Below are positions 8,313-17,942 of a stretch of 64,000 bases of DNA, piece by piece. This stretch comes from Romboutsia faecis. GTDB lineage: Bacteria; Bacillota; Clostridia; Peptostreptococcales; Peptostreptococcaceae. Positions within the stretch are counted from its first letter, which is position 1. The number at the start of each line of letters is the position of its first letter. The DNA lies in contig NZ_JACRWE010000003.1 of the NCBI RefSeq assembly GCF_014323405.1, positions 186,001-250,000 of the forward strand, read 5' to 3'. The translations under genes were made by a program, and so were the position numbers. The notes under the pieces were generated by a model. That model was not told the origin of the DNA. It saw only the letters and a program-made list of their open reading frames with translations, and searched no databases.

Positions 8313-8346
8313 AACAGTGGACTAATATAAGTTCGCTGTTTTTTGT
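8313..8346 (+). terminator. Terminator of the small membrane protein unit
   Basis: AACAGTGGACT pairs with AAGTTCGCTGTT (with G-U pairs) and is followed by six Ts. Between the peptide stop and this hairpin lie about 70 bases that might also be part of a small RNA. Confidence 0.7.
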
Positions 8347-8358
8347 TATTTTTTAATA

Positions 8359-8408
8359 AAAAAGTACTGACAATCAAAGCATTATTAAGCTTTTAGTCAG
8401 TACTTTTA
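8359..8408 (-). terminator. Terminator of typA
   Basis: AAGTACTGAC and GTCAGTACTT form the outer stem, with an inner AAAGC/GCTTT pairing. The minus strand continues into a run of Ts immediately after the hairpin. Confidence 0.75.
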
Positions 8409-8435
8409 ACAATAAGATAATATTATCTTATTATA

Positions 8436-10259
8436 TTATTTACTTTGTCTAGATTTATTGTATCTTAATCTCTCATTTTCGTTTAAGAATCTTTTTCTTA
8501 ATCTTATAGCATCAGGAGTTATTTCAACTAACTCATCATCATCTATAAATTCTAAAGCTTCTTCAAGAGTAAATATTCTAGCTGGTTGTAATTTTATAGC
8601 ATCATCTGAACCAGAAGCACGAACGTTAGTTAACTTCTTGTTTTTACATGGGTTAACAACCATATCGTCTTTTCTTGAGTTCATACCTATTATCATACCT
8701 TCGTATACATCAACACCTGGATCTACGAACATTTGAGCTCTTTCACTTAAAGCATTAAGTGCATATCCCATAGTTGTTCCTGGTCCTTGAGCTATTAAAA
8801 CTCCATTACTTCTTCCAGGTATTTCACCTTTATGTTCTTCATATCTTTCGAATGAACGAACTAAAGTACCTTCACCACGAGTATCATTTATAAATTCACT
8901 TCTGTAACCTAATAATCCACGAGTAGGAGCGATAAATTCTATTTTAACGTAATCTCCTTCTATAGACATAGATTCCATAAGACCTTTTCTAAGGTTTAAT
9001 TTGTTTATTACAGTTCCTGAGTAAACTTCTGGACAGTTAACTATAACTCTTTCCATTGGTTCTAATAATTTTCCATCTTCTTTATGCATTAAAACTTCTG
9101 GCTTAGAAACACCTATTTCGTAACCTTCACGTCTCATGTTTTCAAGAAGTATAGATAAGTGAAGCTCTCCACGTCCAGATACTCTGTATCCATCAGTAGT
9201 ATCCATTGGCTCAACTTTAAGACCAACGTTAACTTCTAACTCTTTATCTAATCTATCTTTTATATGTCTTGTAGTAACGAACTTACCACTCTTACCACAG
9301 AATGGAGAATCATTTACTAAGAAGTTCATTGATAGAGTTGGCTCTTCTATGTGTATCATTTCCATTGGTAATGGATTATCTAAGTTACATATAGTTTCAC
9401 CTATAGATATATCAGATATACCAGCAACAACTACTATATCACCTGAATATGCTTCAGATTTTTCTATTTGGTTTAATCCTTCATAAGCAGTAAGTTTAGT
9501 TATTCTACCTCTAGCAACACTTCCGTCTGCTTTACATATAGAAACTTGTTCACCATTTTTAACAGTACCTTTGTAAACTCTACCTATACCAAGTCTACCT
9601 ACGTAATCATCGTATGCAAGAGCTGATACTTGAAGTTGTAAAGGCTCATTATCAAAGTCTGGGTAAGCTTCAACATGCTCAGTTATAGTTTCAAATAAAG
9701 GAGAAAGGTCAGTACTTTCATCATCTAATTCTTTTTTAGCTATACCTTGCTTAGCTATACCGTATATTATTGGGAACTCACATTGTTCATCATTAGCATT
9801 TAAGTCAACGAATAAGTCGAATACTTCATCAACAACTTCTTCAGCTCTTTGATCTTGCTTATCTATTTTATTGATGAAAAGTATAGGTCTAAGTCCTGCT
9901 TCTAATGATTTTTGTAAAACGAATCTAGTTTGAGGCATTGGCCCTTCACTAGCATCTACTAGTAATATAACTGTATCAACAGTTTTTATAACACGTTCAA
10001 CTTCAGAAGAGAAGTCACTATGTCCTGGTGTATCTACTATATTTATTTTGTAATCTTTGTAGTTTATAGAACAGTTCTTAGAATATATTGTTATACCTCT
10101 TTCTGCTTCAAGGTCATTACTATCCATTACACAATCTTTTACTACTTCGTTTTCTCTGAATACCCCAGATTGAGATAAGAAAGCATCAACTAATGTTGAT
10201 TTTCCAGCATCAACGTGGGCTATAACTGCGATATTTATGATTTTATGTTTTAATGACAT
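8436..10259 (-). CDS. typA: Ribosome-binding translational GTPase TypA/BipA
   Basis: A 607-residue EF-G-like GTPase that associates with ribosomes and supports 50S assembly and stress adaptation. G1 is AHVDAGKST near the N-terminus, G3 [13 protein letters not shown]4 NKIDK; domains II, III, V and the TypA-specific C-terminal domain follow. The family is normally 605-615 residues. I chose the ATG at 10259 (MSLKHKIIN) because the ATG seven codons upstream (10280) itself lies in the GGAAGG ribosome binding site. The gene is monocistronic, ended by the terminator at 8359-8408. Confidence 0.96.
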   Translation of the reverse strand: MSLKHKIINIAVIAHVDAGKSTLVDAFLSQSGVFRENEVVKDCVMDSNDLEAERGITIYSKNCSINYKDYKINIVDTPGHSDFSSEVERVIKTVDTVILLVDASEGPMPQTRFVLQKSLEAGLRPILFINKIDKQDQRAEEVVDEVFDLFVDLNANDEQCEFPIIYGIAKQGIAKKELDDESTDLSPLFETITEHVEAYPDFDNEPLQLQVSALAYDDYVGRLGIGRVYKGTVKNGEQVSICKADGSVARGRITKLTAYEGLNQIEKSEAYSGDIVVVAGISDISIGETICNLDNPLPMEMIHIEEPTLSMNFLVNDSPFCGKSGKFVTTRHIKDRLDKELEVNVGLKVEPMDTTDGYRVSGRGELHLSILLENMRREGYEIGVSKPEVLMHKEDGKLLEPMERVIVNCPEVYSGTVINKLNLRKGLMESMSIEGDYVKIEFIAPTRGLLGYRSEFINDTRGEGTLVRSFERYEEHKGEIPGRSNGVLIAQGPGTTMGYALNALSERAQMFVDPGVDVYEGMIIGMNSRKDDMVVNPCKNKKLTNVRASGSDDAIKLQPARIFTLEEALEFIDDDELVEITPDAIRLRKRFLNENERLRYNKSRQSK

Positions 10260-10728
10260 ATTATTTTTCCTTCCTTTCATATGAAAATAACTTTCTTAGT
10301 ATAACATACACTTTTTAAAATGTAAATTAAAATAAGGAGGATGTTATTCATATTTCCTATTGTTTTATTTATTATTGTCTGAAATATATAAAGAGTATCG
10401 TACTAAACATAATTACTAAAAATTTTTACAATGACCAAATATATAATTAAAAGAGATTTATTTCTTTTATTTTAAAAATTAAATTTTATAATTGAAAAAC
10501 GATATTATTTATATGTTAATAATTTACTAACATATATTTATTAACATAATAAATAAAATTTATACAAAAACATTCCTAATAGTGGAGATAGTATAAGTTT
10601 AAATGGTGTTTTATATACAGCAAGGGTAACAATATTTATGAAAGAAACATGGCTTTAAATACAATATAATAAAAATTTTAGTGCTATAATATTATTAAGG
10701 AAAATGTTATTTAGGGGGATTAATTAAA
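10260..10728. other. AT-rich gap between typA and dhaK
   Basis: About 470 bases with no gene. It must hold the divergent promoters of typA and dhaK. The clearest signal is TATAAT at 10685-10690, followed by the dhaK ribosome binding site AGGGGGATT near 10712-10720. I see no riboswitch or clear operator. Confidence 0.5.
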
Positions 10729-11727
10729 ATGAAAAAAATAATCAATGATCCAAGTAATGTAGTATCTGATATGATTCAAGGAATAGTATTAGCACATCCT
10801 AATTATGTAAGAAAAAGTGATAATGGGAATATTTTAGTAAGAAAAGATGCTCCAGTAGAAGGTAAAGTTGGGCTAGTAAGTGGTGGAGGAAGTGGACATG
10901 AACCATCACATGGTGGGTTTGTTGGATATGGAATGCTTGATGCTGCAGTTTGTGGCGAAGTATTTACATCTCCTACTCCAGATCAAGTGTATGAAGCTAT
11001 AAAAGAGGTAAACAGTGGAAATGGTGTATTATTAATAATTAAAAATTACACTGGAGATGTTATGAACTTTGAAATGGCAAAAGAAATGGCAGAAATGGAT
11101 GGTATAGAAGTTGATTATGTAGTTGTAAATGACGATGTTGCTGTTGAAAATAGTTTATATACAGCAGGTAGAAGAGGGATTGCAGGTACTGTATTTGTAC
11201 ATAAAATAGCAGGTGCAAAAGCAACACAAGGAGCAACACTAAAGCAAGTAAAAGAAGTAGCTAATAAAGTAATCAAAAATGTTAGAAGTATGGGAATGGC
11301 ACTAAGTCCTTGTATAGTTCCAGCAGCAGGAAAACCAAACTTTACATTGGAAGAAAATGAAATAGAAATAGGAATGGGTATACATGGAGAGCCAGGAACT
11401 CATAAAGAAGAAATATCAAGTGCTAATGATATAACTACTCATTTAATAGATAAAATATTAGCAGACGTAGAAATAGCTGAAGATGAAGAAGTTGCTGTAA
11501 TGGTAAATGGGCTAGGATCAACGCCTCTTATGGAACTTTACATTGCAAATAAAACAGTTAATGAAATATTAACTAATAAAGGTATAAAAATATACAATAC
11601 ATTTGTTGGGGAATATATGACATCTCTTGAAATGGCTGGATACTCAGTAAGTATATTAAAACTTGATGATGAGTTAAAAGAATTACTTGATGCTAAAGCA
11701 GATACACTAGGACTTAAGATATTATAG
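10729..11727 (+). CDS. dhaK: Dihydroxyacetone kinase, substrate-binding subunit DhaK
   Basis: A 332-residue DhaK subunit of the PTS-dependent dihydroxyacetone kinase. It binds dihydroxyacetone covalently through a histidine, here His219 in GMGIHGEPGTHKE. The N-terminal SGGGSGHEPSHGGFVG (about residues 51-66) is the family signature. Phosphate comes from DhaL-bound ADP, which is rephosphorylated by DhaM and the general PTS. It is the first gene of dhaKLM; dhaL follows 30 bases later with its own ribosome binding site. Glycerol dehydrogenase is not adjacent, and no DhaR/DhaS-type regulator is present here. Confidence 0.95.
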   Translation: MKKIINDPSNVVSDMIQGIVLAHPNYVRKSDNGNILVRKDAPVEGKVGLVSGGGSGHEPSHGGFVGYGMLDAAVCGEVFTSPTPDQVYEAIKEVNSGNGVLLIIKNYTGDVMNFEMAKEMAEMDGIEVDYVVVNDDVAVENSLYTAGRRGIAGTVFVHKIAGAKATQGATLKQVKEVANKVIKNVRSMGMALSPCIVPAAGKPNFTLEENEIEIGMGIHGEPGTHKEEISSANDITTHLIDKILADVEIAEDEEVAVMVNGLGSTPLMELYIANKTVNEILTNKGIKIYNTFVGEYMTSLEMAGYSVSILKLDDELKELLDAKADTLGLKIL

Positions 11728-11757
11728 TAGTTCATTTTAAGGGGGGAATAATTATTC

Positions 11758-12393
11758 ATGAGTATAAAAGGATTAGAGGTAATTAATATAATTAATAAAA
11801 TAGCTGATGTAATTAGTGAAAATAAATTATATTTAACGGAACTAGATGCAGCAATAGGTGATGGAGATCATGGTCTTAATATGAGTAAAGGTTTTGAGGC
11901 TGTAAGAGAAAAGTTAGTTGATGACAATGGTGAAAATTTAGGAAATACATTTAAAAAAATAGGTATGACTTTAGTTTCAACAGTGGGTGGAGCATCAGGC
12001 CCATTATATGGAACAGCATTTATGAAAGCTGCACCAGTACTTAACAATAAAAGTGAAATGGATTTAGATGATTTTATAAATGTTCTAAAAGCCTCATTAG
12101 ATGGAATAAAAATGAGGGGAAAGGCTGTAGCTGGAGAAAAGACTATGATTGATTCAATAGAGCCTGCTTTAAATTCTTTAATTGAGTCAAAAGAAAAAGG
12201 TTTATCTATCATTGATTGTTTAGATAATGCACAAAAAGCAGCATATGAAGGGGTAGAGAAAACAAAAGAAATAAAGGCTACTAAAGGAAGATCAAGCTAT
12301 CTTGGAGATAGAAGTTTAGGTCATCAAGATGCAGGTGCAACTTCTAGTTACTTAATACTAAAAACAATATATGAATATATAAAAGGGGAATAA
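11758..12393 (+). CDS. dhaL: Dihydroxyacetone kinase, ADP-binding subunit DhaL
   Basis: A 211-residue DhaL (DAK2 domain) subunit holding the ADP cofactor that transfers phosphate to dihydroxyacetone on DhaK. The Mg-ADP-binding acidic cluster appears in LDAAIGDGDHGLNMSKGF (residues about 25-42). Also typical are the GGASGPLYGTAF segment, the GEKTMIDSIEPA segment, and the C-terminal RSSYLGDRSLGHQDAGA. Length matches the family. It sits between dhaK and dhaM, with a 2-base gap to dhaM. Confidence 0.95.
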   Translation: MSIKGLEVINIINKIADVISENKLYLTELDAAIGDGDHGLNMSKGFEAVREKLVDDNGENLGNTFKKIGMTLVSTVGGASGPLYGTAFMKAAPVLNNKSEMDLDDFINVLKASLDGIKMRGKAVAGEKTMIDSIEPALNSLIESKEKGLSIIDCLDNAQKAAYEGVEKTKEIKATKGRSSYLGDRSLGHQDAGATSSYLILKTIYEYIKGE

Positions 12394-12395
12394 TT

Positions 12396-12779
12396 ATGGT
12401 TGGAATAGTATTAGTATCTCATAGCAATAAACTTGTAGAAGGTTTAAAAGATCTTATAAGTCAAATGGCTGTAGGTGTTAAGATATGTGCTGCAGGTGGA
12501 ACTGACGATGGTAGAATAGGTACAGATCCTATGAAAATTATGAGTGCGATTGAAGAAGTTTATAGTGATGATGGTGTTTTACTATTCTTTGATATTGGAA
12601 GTGCACTTATGAATGCTGAATTAGCTATAGATATGTTAGATGAGTCTATTAGTAAAAAAGTAGAAATTTGCAAAGTTAGTTTAGTAGAAGGTGCTTTTGT
12701 AGCTGCTATAGACTCAAGTATAGGTAAGAGTATAGGTGATATAAAGGAATCAATAAAAGGCTTACAAATAGAAAAGTAA
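12396..12779 (+). CDS. dhaM: PTS-dependent dihydroxyacetone kinase phosphotransferase DhaM (EIIA-type only)
   Basis: A 127-residue protein with only the mannose-type EIIA domain of DhaM. The phosphoacceptor histidine is His9 in IVLVSHSNKLVEG, and the domain continues with AAGGTDDGRIGTD and FDIGSALMNAELA. It takes phosphate from HPr and rephosphorylates ADP on DhaL. Unlike the E. coli DhaM, it lacks the HPr-like and EI-like domains, as is usual in Firmicutes. A bidirectional terminator follows. Confidence 0.93.
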   Translation: MVGIVLVSHSNKLVEGLKDLISQMAVGVKICAAGGTDDGRIGTDPMKIMSAIEEVYSDDGVLLFFDIGSALMNAELAIDMLDESISKKVEICKVSLVEGAFVAAIDSSIGKSIGDIKESIKGLQIEK

Positions 12780-12782
12780 ATA

Positions 12783-12832
12783 TAATATAAAAGAATCTCC
12801 TTAAATTCATGGGGAGATTCTTTTATATTATA
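12783..12832. terminator. Bidirectional terminator between dhaM and the flavoenzyme gene
   Basis: AATATAAAAGAATCTCC pairs with GGAGATTCTTTTATATT; the core is GAATCTCC/GGAGATTC with A- and T-rich flanks on either side. Confidence 0.8.
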
Positions 12833-12840
12833 TATTGAAA

Positions 12841-14763
12841 TTATATTTCGTTAGCAGCATCATAAGCAGTTTTAATTGCATTTTCAATATCAGATGCTTT
12901 ATCTTTACAATCACCGATTTTAACAACTTTAATATTATTTTCTAGTAGTTTATCAACATCAAAACTATTAGGTCTAGCTCCAACTGCCATAACTACGTAA
13001 TCACAAGGTATTTCAATTTCATTATTATCATTTTCACAAATTATATATTCGCTATTTATTTTATTAACTTTATGATTAGTATAGATTTTAACATTATTTT
13101 TATTGAAATTTTCCATTAAAGTTGGAAGTATAGTATTACTTTCGCCCTTAGCTATACTGTCATCCATTTCAATTATAGAAACTTTATTTCCTTCTTGAAG
13201 ACATAAGTACTCAGCAACTTCACAACCTACCATACCTCCACCAATAACAGCGATATTACCAAATACTTGTTGTTCACCACTTAAGATTTTCCATGAATCA
13301 CATACCATTTGCTTATCATAGCCATCTATACTTGGTATAACATTACTTGCTCCTACTGCAACTAATACAACATCTGGATTTAAAGTTAATATATCTTCTT
13401 GAGTTACTTTTTTTCCAAGCTTTAATTCTACATTTTGAGAGATTACAGAATGTGTTAAAAATCTAATTGCTCTACGTATCTCATTTTTTCTAGGAGGAAT
13501 ACAAGCTAAATTTAGTTGACCTCCTAAAGATGTATTTTCATCAAATAAAGTAACGCTATGACCTTTTAAACTTGCTACACGTGCAGCTTCAAGTCCTGCA
13601 GGTCCTCCACCTATTACTACAACTTTTTTCTTAGTTTCAGCCTCAGTGATTTTTCTAGTTCCTTCATATCCATTTTCAGCATTTAGTACACAACTTAAAA
13701 ACTTACGATTTTGAATATTGTCAGTACATCCCTTATTGCAACATATACATTCACGTATATCATCTAATTTATTATCTTTTACTTTATTAACCCAATCAGG
13801 ATCTGCAAGTAAAATTCTGCCAAGTCCAATTATATCTGCTTTATTAGACTCTAAAATACTTTCAGCCATTTTAGGATTAAATATTCGACCCACTGTACTA
13901 ACTGGAATACTTACTGATTTTTTTATTTGAGCAGCAATATCAACAAAGAATCCGTAAGGCTGTACACCCATTGGAGGAATAGTATCTGCCATATTACCAG
14001 TATGGTTAGCTTGAGCTACATGAAGCATATCAACACCAGCTTCTTCTAGCCATTTAGCAAAGATAGGTGCCTCATCTAAATTTATTCCACCTTTACCTCT
14101 TTCAGGTGTAACAACTGAGAACTTATAGTCAATAGGCATATTTGGAACTGCTTCTTTTAATGATTTTACAAGTTGTAGGGCAAATCTTGTTCTATTTTCT
14201 AAAGTTCCACCAAATTTATCATTTCTTTTATTTAATATAGTACTGCATAATGAACCTACTAATCTATCTCCATGGATTTGAATAATATCAACACCAGCTT
14301 TTTGAGCACGAATTGCACAATCACACATTTTATTGATAATATCTTTTAAACCTTCTTCGCTAACCTCATTTACGAAGTGTTTCATATCATGATGTAGTTT
14401 TTCTCTGACAGCCTTCATATCACCACTAGCAACCATCTTATTTATAGCATCACAGTCATACTCAGGATGAAATATCTGAACAGACACCTTAGCTCCATGT
14501 TTATGTATTGAATCACATAATTTTTTAAAACCATCAATTTGGCTATCGTCGTATAGTTTTGGTGTAGGAGAAAAGCCATTAATTGGAGAAACATCACCTA
14601 TTACTATGTATGATACACCACCTTTTGCTAATCTTTCATAAAATTCAATACTTTGATTAGTTATACTACCATCTCTACCTTCATAACCAGTAGTTAATGG
14701 AGGAAACATAACTCTGTTTTTTAATGTAATATTTCCTATATTAATTTTTTCTAAAAGCTTCAT
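12841..14763 (-). CDS. bilR: Bilirubin-reductase-like Old Yellow Enzyme (FMN, 4Fe-4S, FAD/NAD(P) domains)
   Basis: A 640-residue flavoenzyme of the 2,4-dienoyl-CoA reductase/BaiCD type. Residues 1-330 are an FMN-binding TIM barrel. Cys339-x2-Cys342-x3-Cys346-x11-Cys358 is the 4Fe-4S site. Two dinucleotide-binding loops follow, GGGPAG (385-390) and GGGMVG (508-513), for FAD and NAD(P)H. The active-site strand reads HGDR at 164-167, where generic members have HGAHGY or similar. From memory, Asp166 and Arg167 are the residues that mark bilirubin reductase BilR, which reduces bilirubin to urobilinogen. That match suggests BilR, but the separate BilS flavodoxin-like partner is absent. Another enoate substrate, such as a hydroxycinnamate or steroid, remains possible. 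The gene is the last of a three-gene unit with an esterase and a GPH symporter. Confidence 0.72.
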   Translation of the reverse strand: MKLLEKINIGNITLKNRVMFPPLTTGYEGRDGSITNQSIEFYERLAKGGVSYIVIGDVSPINGFSPTPKLYDDSQIDGFKKLCDSIHKHGAKVSVQIFHPEYDCDAINKMVASGDMKAVREKLHHDMKHFVNEVSEEGLKDIINKMCDCAIRAQKAGVDIIQIHGDRLVGSLCSTILNKRNDKFGGTLENRTRFALQLVKSLKEAVPNMPIDYKFSVVTPERGKGGINLDEAPIFAKWLEEAGVDMLHVAQANHTGNMADTIPPMGVQPYGFFVDIAAQIKKSVSIPVSTVGRIFNPKMAESILESNKADIIGLGRILLADPDWVNKVKDNKLDDIRECICCNKGCTDNIQNRKFLSCVLNAENGYEGTRKITEAETKKKVVVIGGGPAGLEAARVASLKGHSVTLFDENTSLGGQLNLACIPPRKNEIRRAIRFLTHSVISQNVELKLGKKVTQEDILTLNPDVVLVAVGASNVIPSIDGYDKQMVCDSWKILSGEQQVFGNIAVIGGGMVGCEVAEYLCLQEGNKVSIIEMDDSIAKGESNTILPTLMENFNKNNVKIYTNHKVNKINSEYIICENDNNEIEIPCDYVVMAVGARPNSFDVDKLLENNIKVVKIGDCKDKASDIENAIKTAYDAANEI

Positions 14764-14780
14764 ATAAATTCCCCCTAAGT

Positions 14781-15542
14781 TTATTTGTTATTAATTAATT
14801 TGCAAAAATCAATAATTGCATTCTCACATTCACTTTTAGCTTTTATATTTGCAAAATTATGATCTCCGCCCTCAATTTCTATATAGATTGCTTTATCATT
14901 GTTATAACAACTCAAATAAGTTTGACAAGTACGATTATCAACTAATTTATCTTCAGTACCTCTTATAATTAATACATCTTTGTTATAGCCCATAGAACTA
15001 GAGAATGGTTCATAGTTGTATAAATCATAATTAAAATCAATATTAAATTTTAAACCTTCCATATTAGCATATTGAATAGATTTATTCTTTAATTCATCAG
15101 CACGTTCTTTGCATCCATACCACATTCCAGCTCCCGGGCACATAAGAATTAGGCCAATAGGTTGTAATTTCGGAGCAGCACATGAAGCTACATAACCACC
15201 CATACTATGACCAGATAAAATGATTTTATCAGAATCTGTTATTTTAGAATCAATTAGCCAGTTGTAAATATCAATAGTGTCTTCTATTAGCCCTGTAAAA
15301 GTCATTTCTTCAAACTCTCCATCACTTTCACCACAACCATAAAAGTCAAATCTAGCACAACCAAAACCATTAGAATATAGAACTCTTGATAAATGAGTAT
15401 GTGCATATTTATATCCTGACATACTTCCTCCAAATCCATGTAGATTTAATACTATAAAAGGATTTTCTATATTATCAGGAAGAGTAAGCACACCTCTTAA
15501 TATTTTATTTTTTCGATTTTTCATTTCTACCAATTTAATCAT
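14781..15542 (-). CDS. Alpha/beta hydrolase (acyl esterase, cinnamoyl-esterase-like)
   Basis: A 253-residue serine hydrolase. The oxyanion region is NLHGFGGSMSG (33-43), the nucleophile elbow GHSMGG (111-116, Ser113), the acid probably Asp in RGTEDKLVD, and the histidine in GGDHNF near residue 228. There is no signal peptide, so it acts in the cytoplasm. The layout resembles bacterial feruloyl/cinnamoyl esterases and lysophospholipase-like esterases; the substrate is unknown. It lies between the symporter gene and the flavoenzyme gene on the same transcript, so it plausibly removes an ester group from the imported compound before reduction. That role is inference. Confidence 0.8.
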   Translation of the reverse strand: MIKLVEMKNRKNKILRGVLTLPDNIENPFIVLNLHGFGGSMSGYKYAHTHLSRVLYSNGFGCARFDFYGCGESDGEFEEMTFTGLIEDTIDIYNWLIDSKITDSDKIILSGHSMGGYVASCAAPKLQPIGLILMCPGAGMWYGCKERADELKNKSIQYANMEGLKFNIDFNYDLYNYEPFSSSMGYNKDVLIIRGTEDKLVDNRTCQTYLSCYNNDKAIYIEIEGGDHNFANIKAKSECENAIIDFCKLINNK

Positions 15543-15569
15543 TATTGCTCTCCTAATACTTGCTATATT

Positions 15570-16934
15570 TTAAATATTTTTTATATTATTTCTTTTAATT
15601 GATAATTCTTCTAACATCTCTTGAGTTTTTTTCTTACTCAAAGGATATATAAAGAATAATGCTAATATTGCTATTAAATATCCGATTGAATAAATGCCTG
15701 TATACGCTTTCCAAAGATTTGAAACAACTTCTGTAGTTTGAGTAGAAGCATGTACGTTATATCCTATAAATGCAAGTATAAAACTACTTAAACTTGCGCT
15801 TAAAGCAGAAGCAAGCTTTCTAAAAAATGAATATGTAGAATAGATTATACTTTCATTACGAGTTCCAGTTTGTAACTCTTGATAATCTATTGAATCATTT
15901 ACCATAGCCCAAATTAGTATTTGGAATCCAGAAGCACCTATATAACAAACGCCATTGATTATTATAAATAGTATAGGATTATCTATTGGGAATAAGAATA
16001 AAACTCCATATATTATTGCGGCAAAACCAGCACCATACATACACCATTCTTTTTTACCAAATTTATTAGCAACAAACTTAGTACCAACAAATGTAATTAT
16101 TGAATAAACAGTACTCAACATTCCTGATACAGCCATGATCTTTACATTGCCAAAATAATCTTTAAATAAGTAAGTATTTAAGCCATTAACAACACTAGCT
16201 GATATCATTCCAACTAAGCTAGCAATTATAACTCCTAATAAAGCTTTATTTTTAGAAATATTTTTTAATACTTCAAAGTAATTAAACTTTTCTTTTTCTA
16301 CGTGAGGTAATTCAACACGTTCTTTGCACCAGATAGATGTGATTTGTAAACAGAAAACGCTTACACAAGCGCAAATAATAGCTAATAGTAAAAAGTTTGA
16401 AGGAACAGGTGCATTATCTTTATATAAAAATAGTGGTCCAATTATAACTATTACAGTCATAAAAATTGTTCCACCTAAACTTCTGTATCTTGATAAATCT
16501 GTACGATGATTAGTATCATCTGTCATAACACTTGATAATGACCCAAATGGAACATTTACACAAGTATACATAGCTTCATATAGAACATAAGTAATTAAAA
16601 TATAAGCTAACTTTAAACCATAATTTAAATTAGAAACATTTAAAAATCCAATACACATTAATATTGCACATGGTATTGAAAATGTACGAATCCAAGGTAT
16701 AAATTTTTTACCAGGTTTTGCTTTACGAGAATCTATAATGGCACCAATTATAGGGTCATTAATAGCATCCCAAAATTTTGTTATTAACATTATTGTACCG
16801 ACATGAATAGGATTAACCTTTAGAACTAATGTATAAAATACTGTTAAAAACATAGCTCTAAATTGTTCTGTGCAGCAACACCCTAAATCCCCAAGGGTAT
16901 AACCGATCTTATCTTTCATTGAAAAGTTTTGCAT
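15570..16934 (-). CDS. GPH-family (MFS_2) sugar/glucuronide-type cation symporter
   Basis: A 454-residue, 12-helix membrane protein of the glycoside-pentoside-hexuronide:cation symporter family. Signatures are DKIGYTLGDLGCC at the N-terminus, the WDAINDPIIGAIID segment after helix 2, and YEAMYTCVNVPFGSLSSVMTDD in the central region. The family includes the glucuronide carrier and lactose/melibiose symporters, driven by H+ or Na+. It is the first gene of the esterase-flavoenzyme unit and is divergent from an AraC regulator. The ATG at 16934 follows AGGGGGTAG. The cargo is unknown; a glycoside, glucuronide or other conjugate would fit the family. Confidence 0.87.
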   Translation of the reverse strand: MQNFSMKDKIGYTLGDLGCCCTEQFRAMFLTVFYTLVLKVNPIHVGTIMLITKFWDAINDPIIGAIIDSRKAKPGKKFIPWIRTFSIPCAILMCIGFLNVSNLNYGLKLAYILITYVLYEAMYTCVNVPFGSLSSVMTDDTNHRTDLSRYRSLGGTIFMTVIVIIGPLFLYKDNAPVPSNFLLLAIICACVSVFCLQITSIWCKERVELPHVEKEKFNYFEVLKNISKNKALLGVIIASLVGMISASVVNGLNTYLFKDYFGNVKIMAVSGMLSTVYSIITFVGTKFVANKFGKKEWCMYGAGFAAIIYGVLFLFPIDNPILFIIINGVCYIGASGFQILIWAMVNDSIDYQELQTGTRNESIIYSTYSFFRKLASALSASLSSFILAFIGYNVHASTQTTEVVSNLWKAYTGIYSIGYLIAILALFFIYPLSKKKTQEMLEELSIKRNNIKNI

Positions 16935-17097
16935 AAACTACCCCCTATTATTGATAATAAATAAATCTAACAATACTTGTTATATTTATTTGTATTTTCA
17001 TTATCGCATATTGTAAAATAAAATTATATTCATATATTGATATAATATTAACGAAAATTGACATATTAGCTAACAATTAATAAAAGGGGGAGTATTA

Positions 17098-17931
17098 ATG
17101 ATTGACAAAAAAGATTATTTTGTACGAGAAGTTAACTTTAAAAATATAAAAATTAAAAGAATTAAATCTAGCAAATACTATAAAATATTGTTTATATTTT
17201 CCGGAGATTGCTATGTTAAACAAAAGAAAAGCTCTCAAATATGTAGCACTGATAATATTATTTTGATAAGTCCTAACAATGATATAGACATAGAATTAAA
17301 GTCTAAGCAATCTCTTATAATATATGAACTAGCAATTACAACAGAATTATTAAATAAACTATCAGATGAAGAAGTAGATCTAAACAGAAGCTTTAATACT
17401 GTGCCTTTTGAATGTGCAGTAGTAGATGCAAGCACAGAAACTACTATGTTAATAAAAAATATATTAAAAAAGCTTGTTTGCTTAAAAGAAGACAGTTCTG
17501 AATTTGCTAATAACTTATATATAAAAAGTATGCTATCAATAGTTTTAGTTCTGATATTAAGATCATGTATTTACGCTGAACCAAAACAAAAAATTAAAAA
17601 AAGTAAACCATTTTTAATTGACGACATTTTCTCCTATATTAACAATCATATTACAGAAGAAATTTCTTTAGATAATCTTGAAAAAGAATTTTATGTTAGT
17701 AAATTTCACATATCAAGAGAATTCAAGAAAGCTACAGGAATAACATTACATCGTTATATAGTAAAAGCAAAATTAGATTTATGTAAAAAGCTTATTGAAG
17801 AAGGAAATACAATAATTGATGTGGCACAGATTTGTGGAATAGGAAGTTATAATAACTTATTCCGTGCTTTTAAAAAGGAATTTGGCATTACGCCAAAAGA
17901 GTATTACAATGAAATAAAAAAATATAAATAA
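17098..17931 (+). CDS. AraC-family transcriptional regulator
   Basis: A 277-residue regulator with an N-terminal cupin-like sensing domain (about 1-160) and a C-terminal AraC double helix-turn-helix (about 180-277). The typical second-helix motif is DVAQICGIGSYNNLFRAFKKEFGITPKEYY. It is transcribed away from the symporter-esterase-flavoenzyme unit, with 163 bases between the start codons, so it most likely activates that unit in response to its substrate. The ATG follows AAGGGGGAG. The downstream MATE gene is on the same strand but has its own promoter-like region. Confidence 0.9.
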   Translation: MIDKKDYFVREVNFKNIKIKRIKSSKYYKILFIFSGDCYVKQKKSSQICSTDNIILISPNNDIDIELKSKQSLIIYELAITTELLNKLSDEEVDLNRSFNTVPFECAVVDASTETTMLIKNILKKLVCLKEDSSEFANNLYIKSMLSIVLVLILRSCIYAEPKQKIKKSKPFLIDDIFSYINNHITEEISLDNLEKEFYVSKFHISREFKKATGITLHRYIVKAKLDLCKKLIEEGNTIIDVAQICGIGSYNNLFRAFKKEFGITPKEYYNEIKKYK

Positions 17932-17942
17932 GAAAGAGTATT

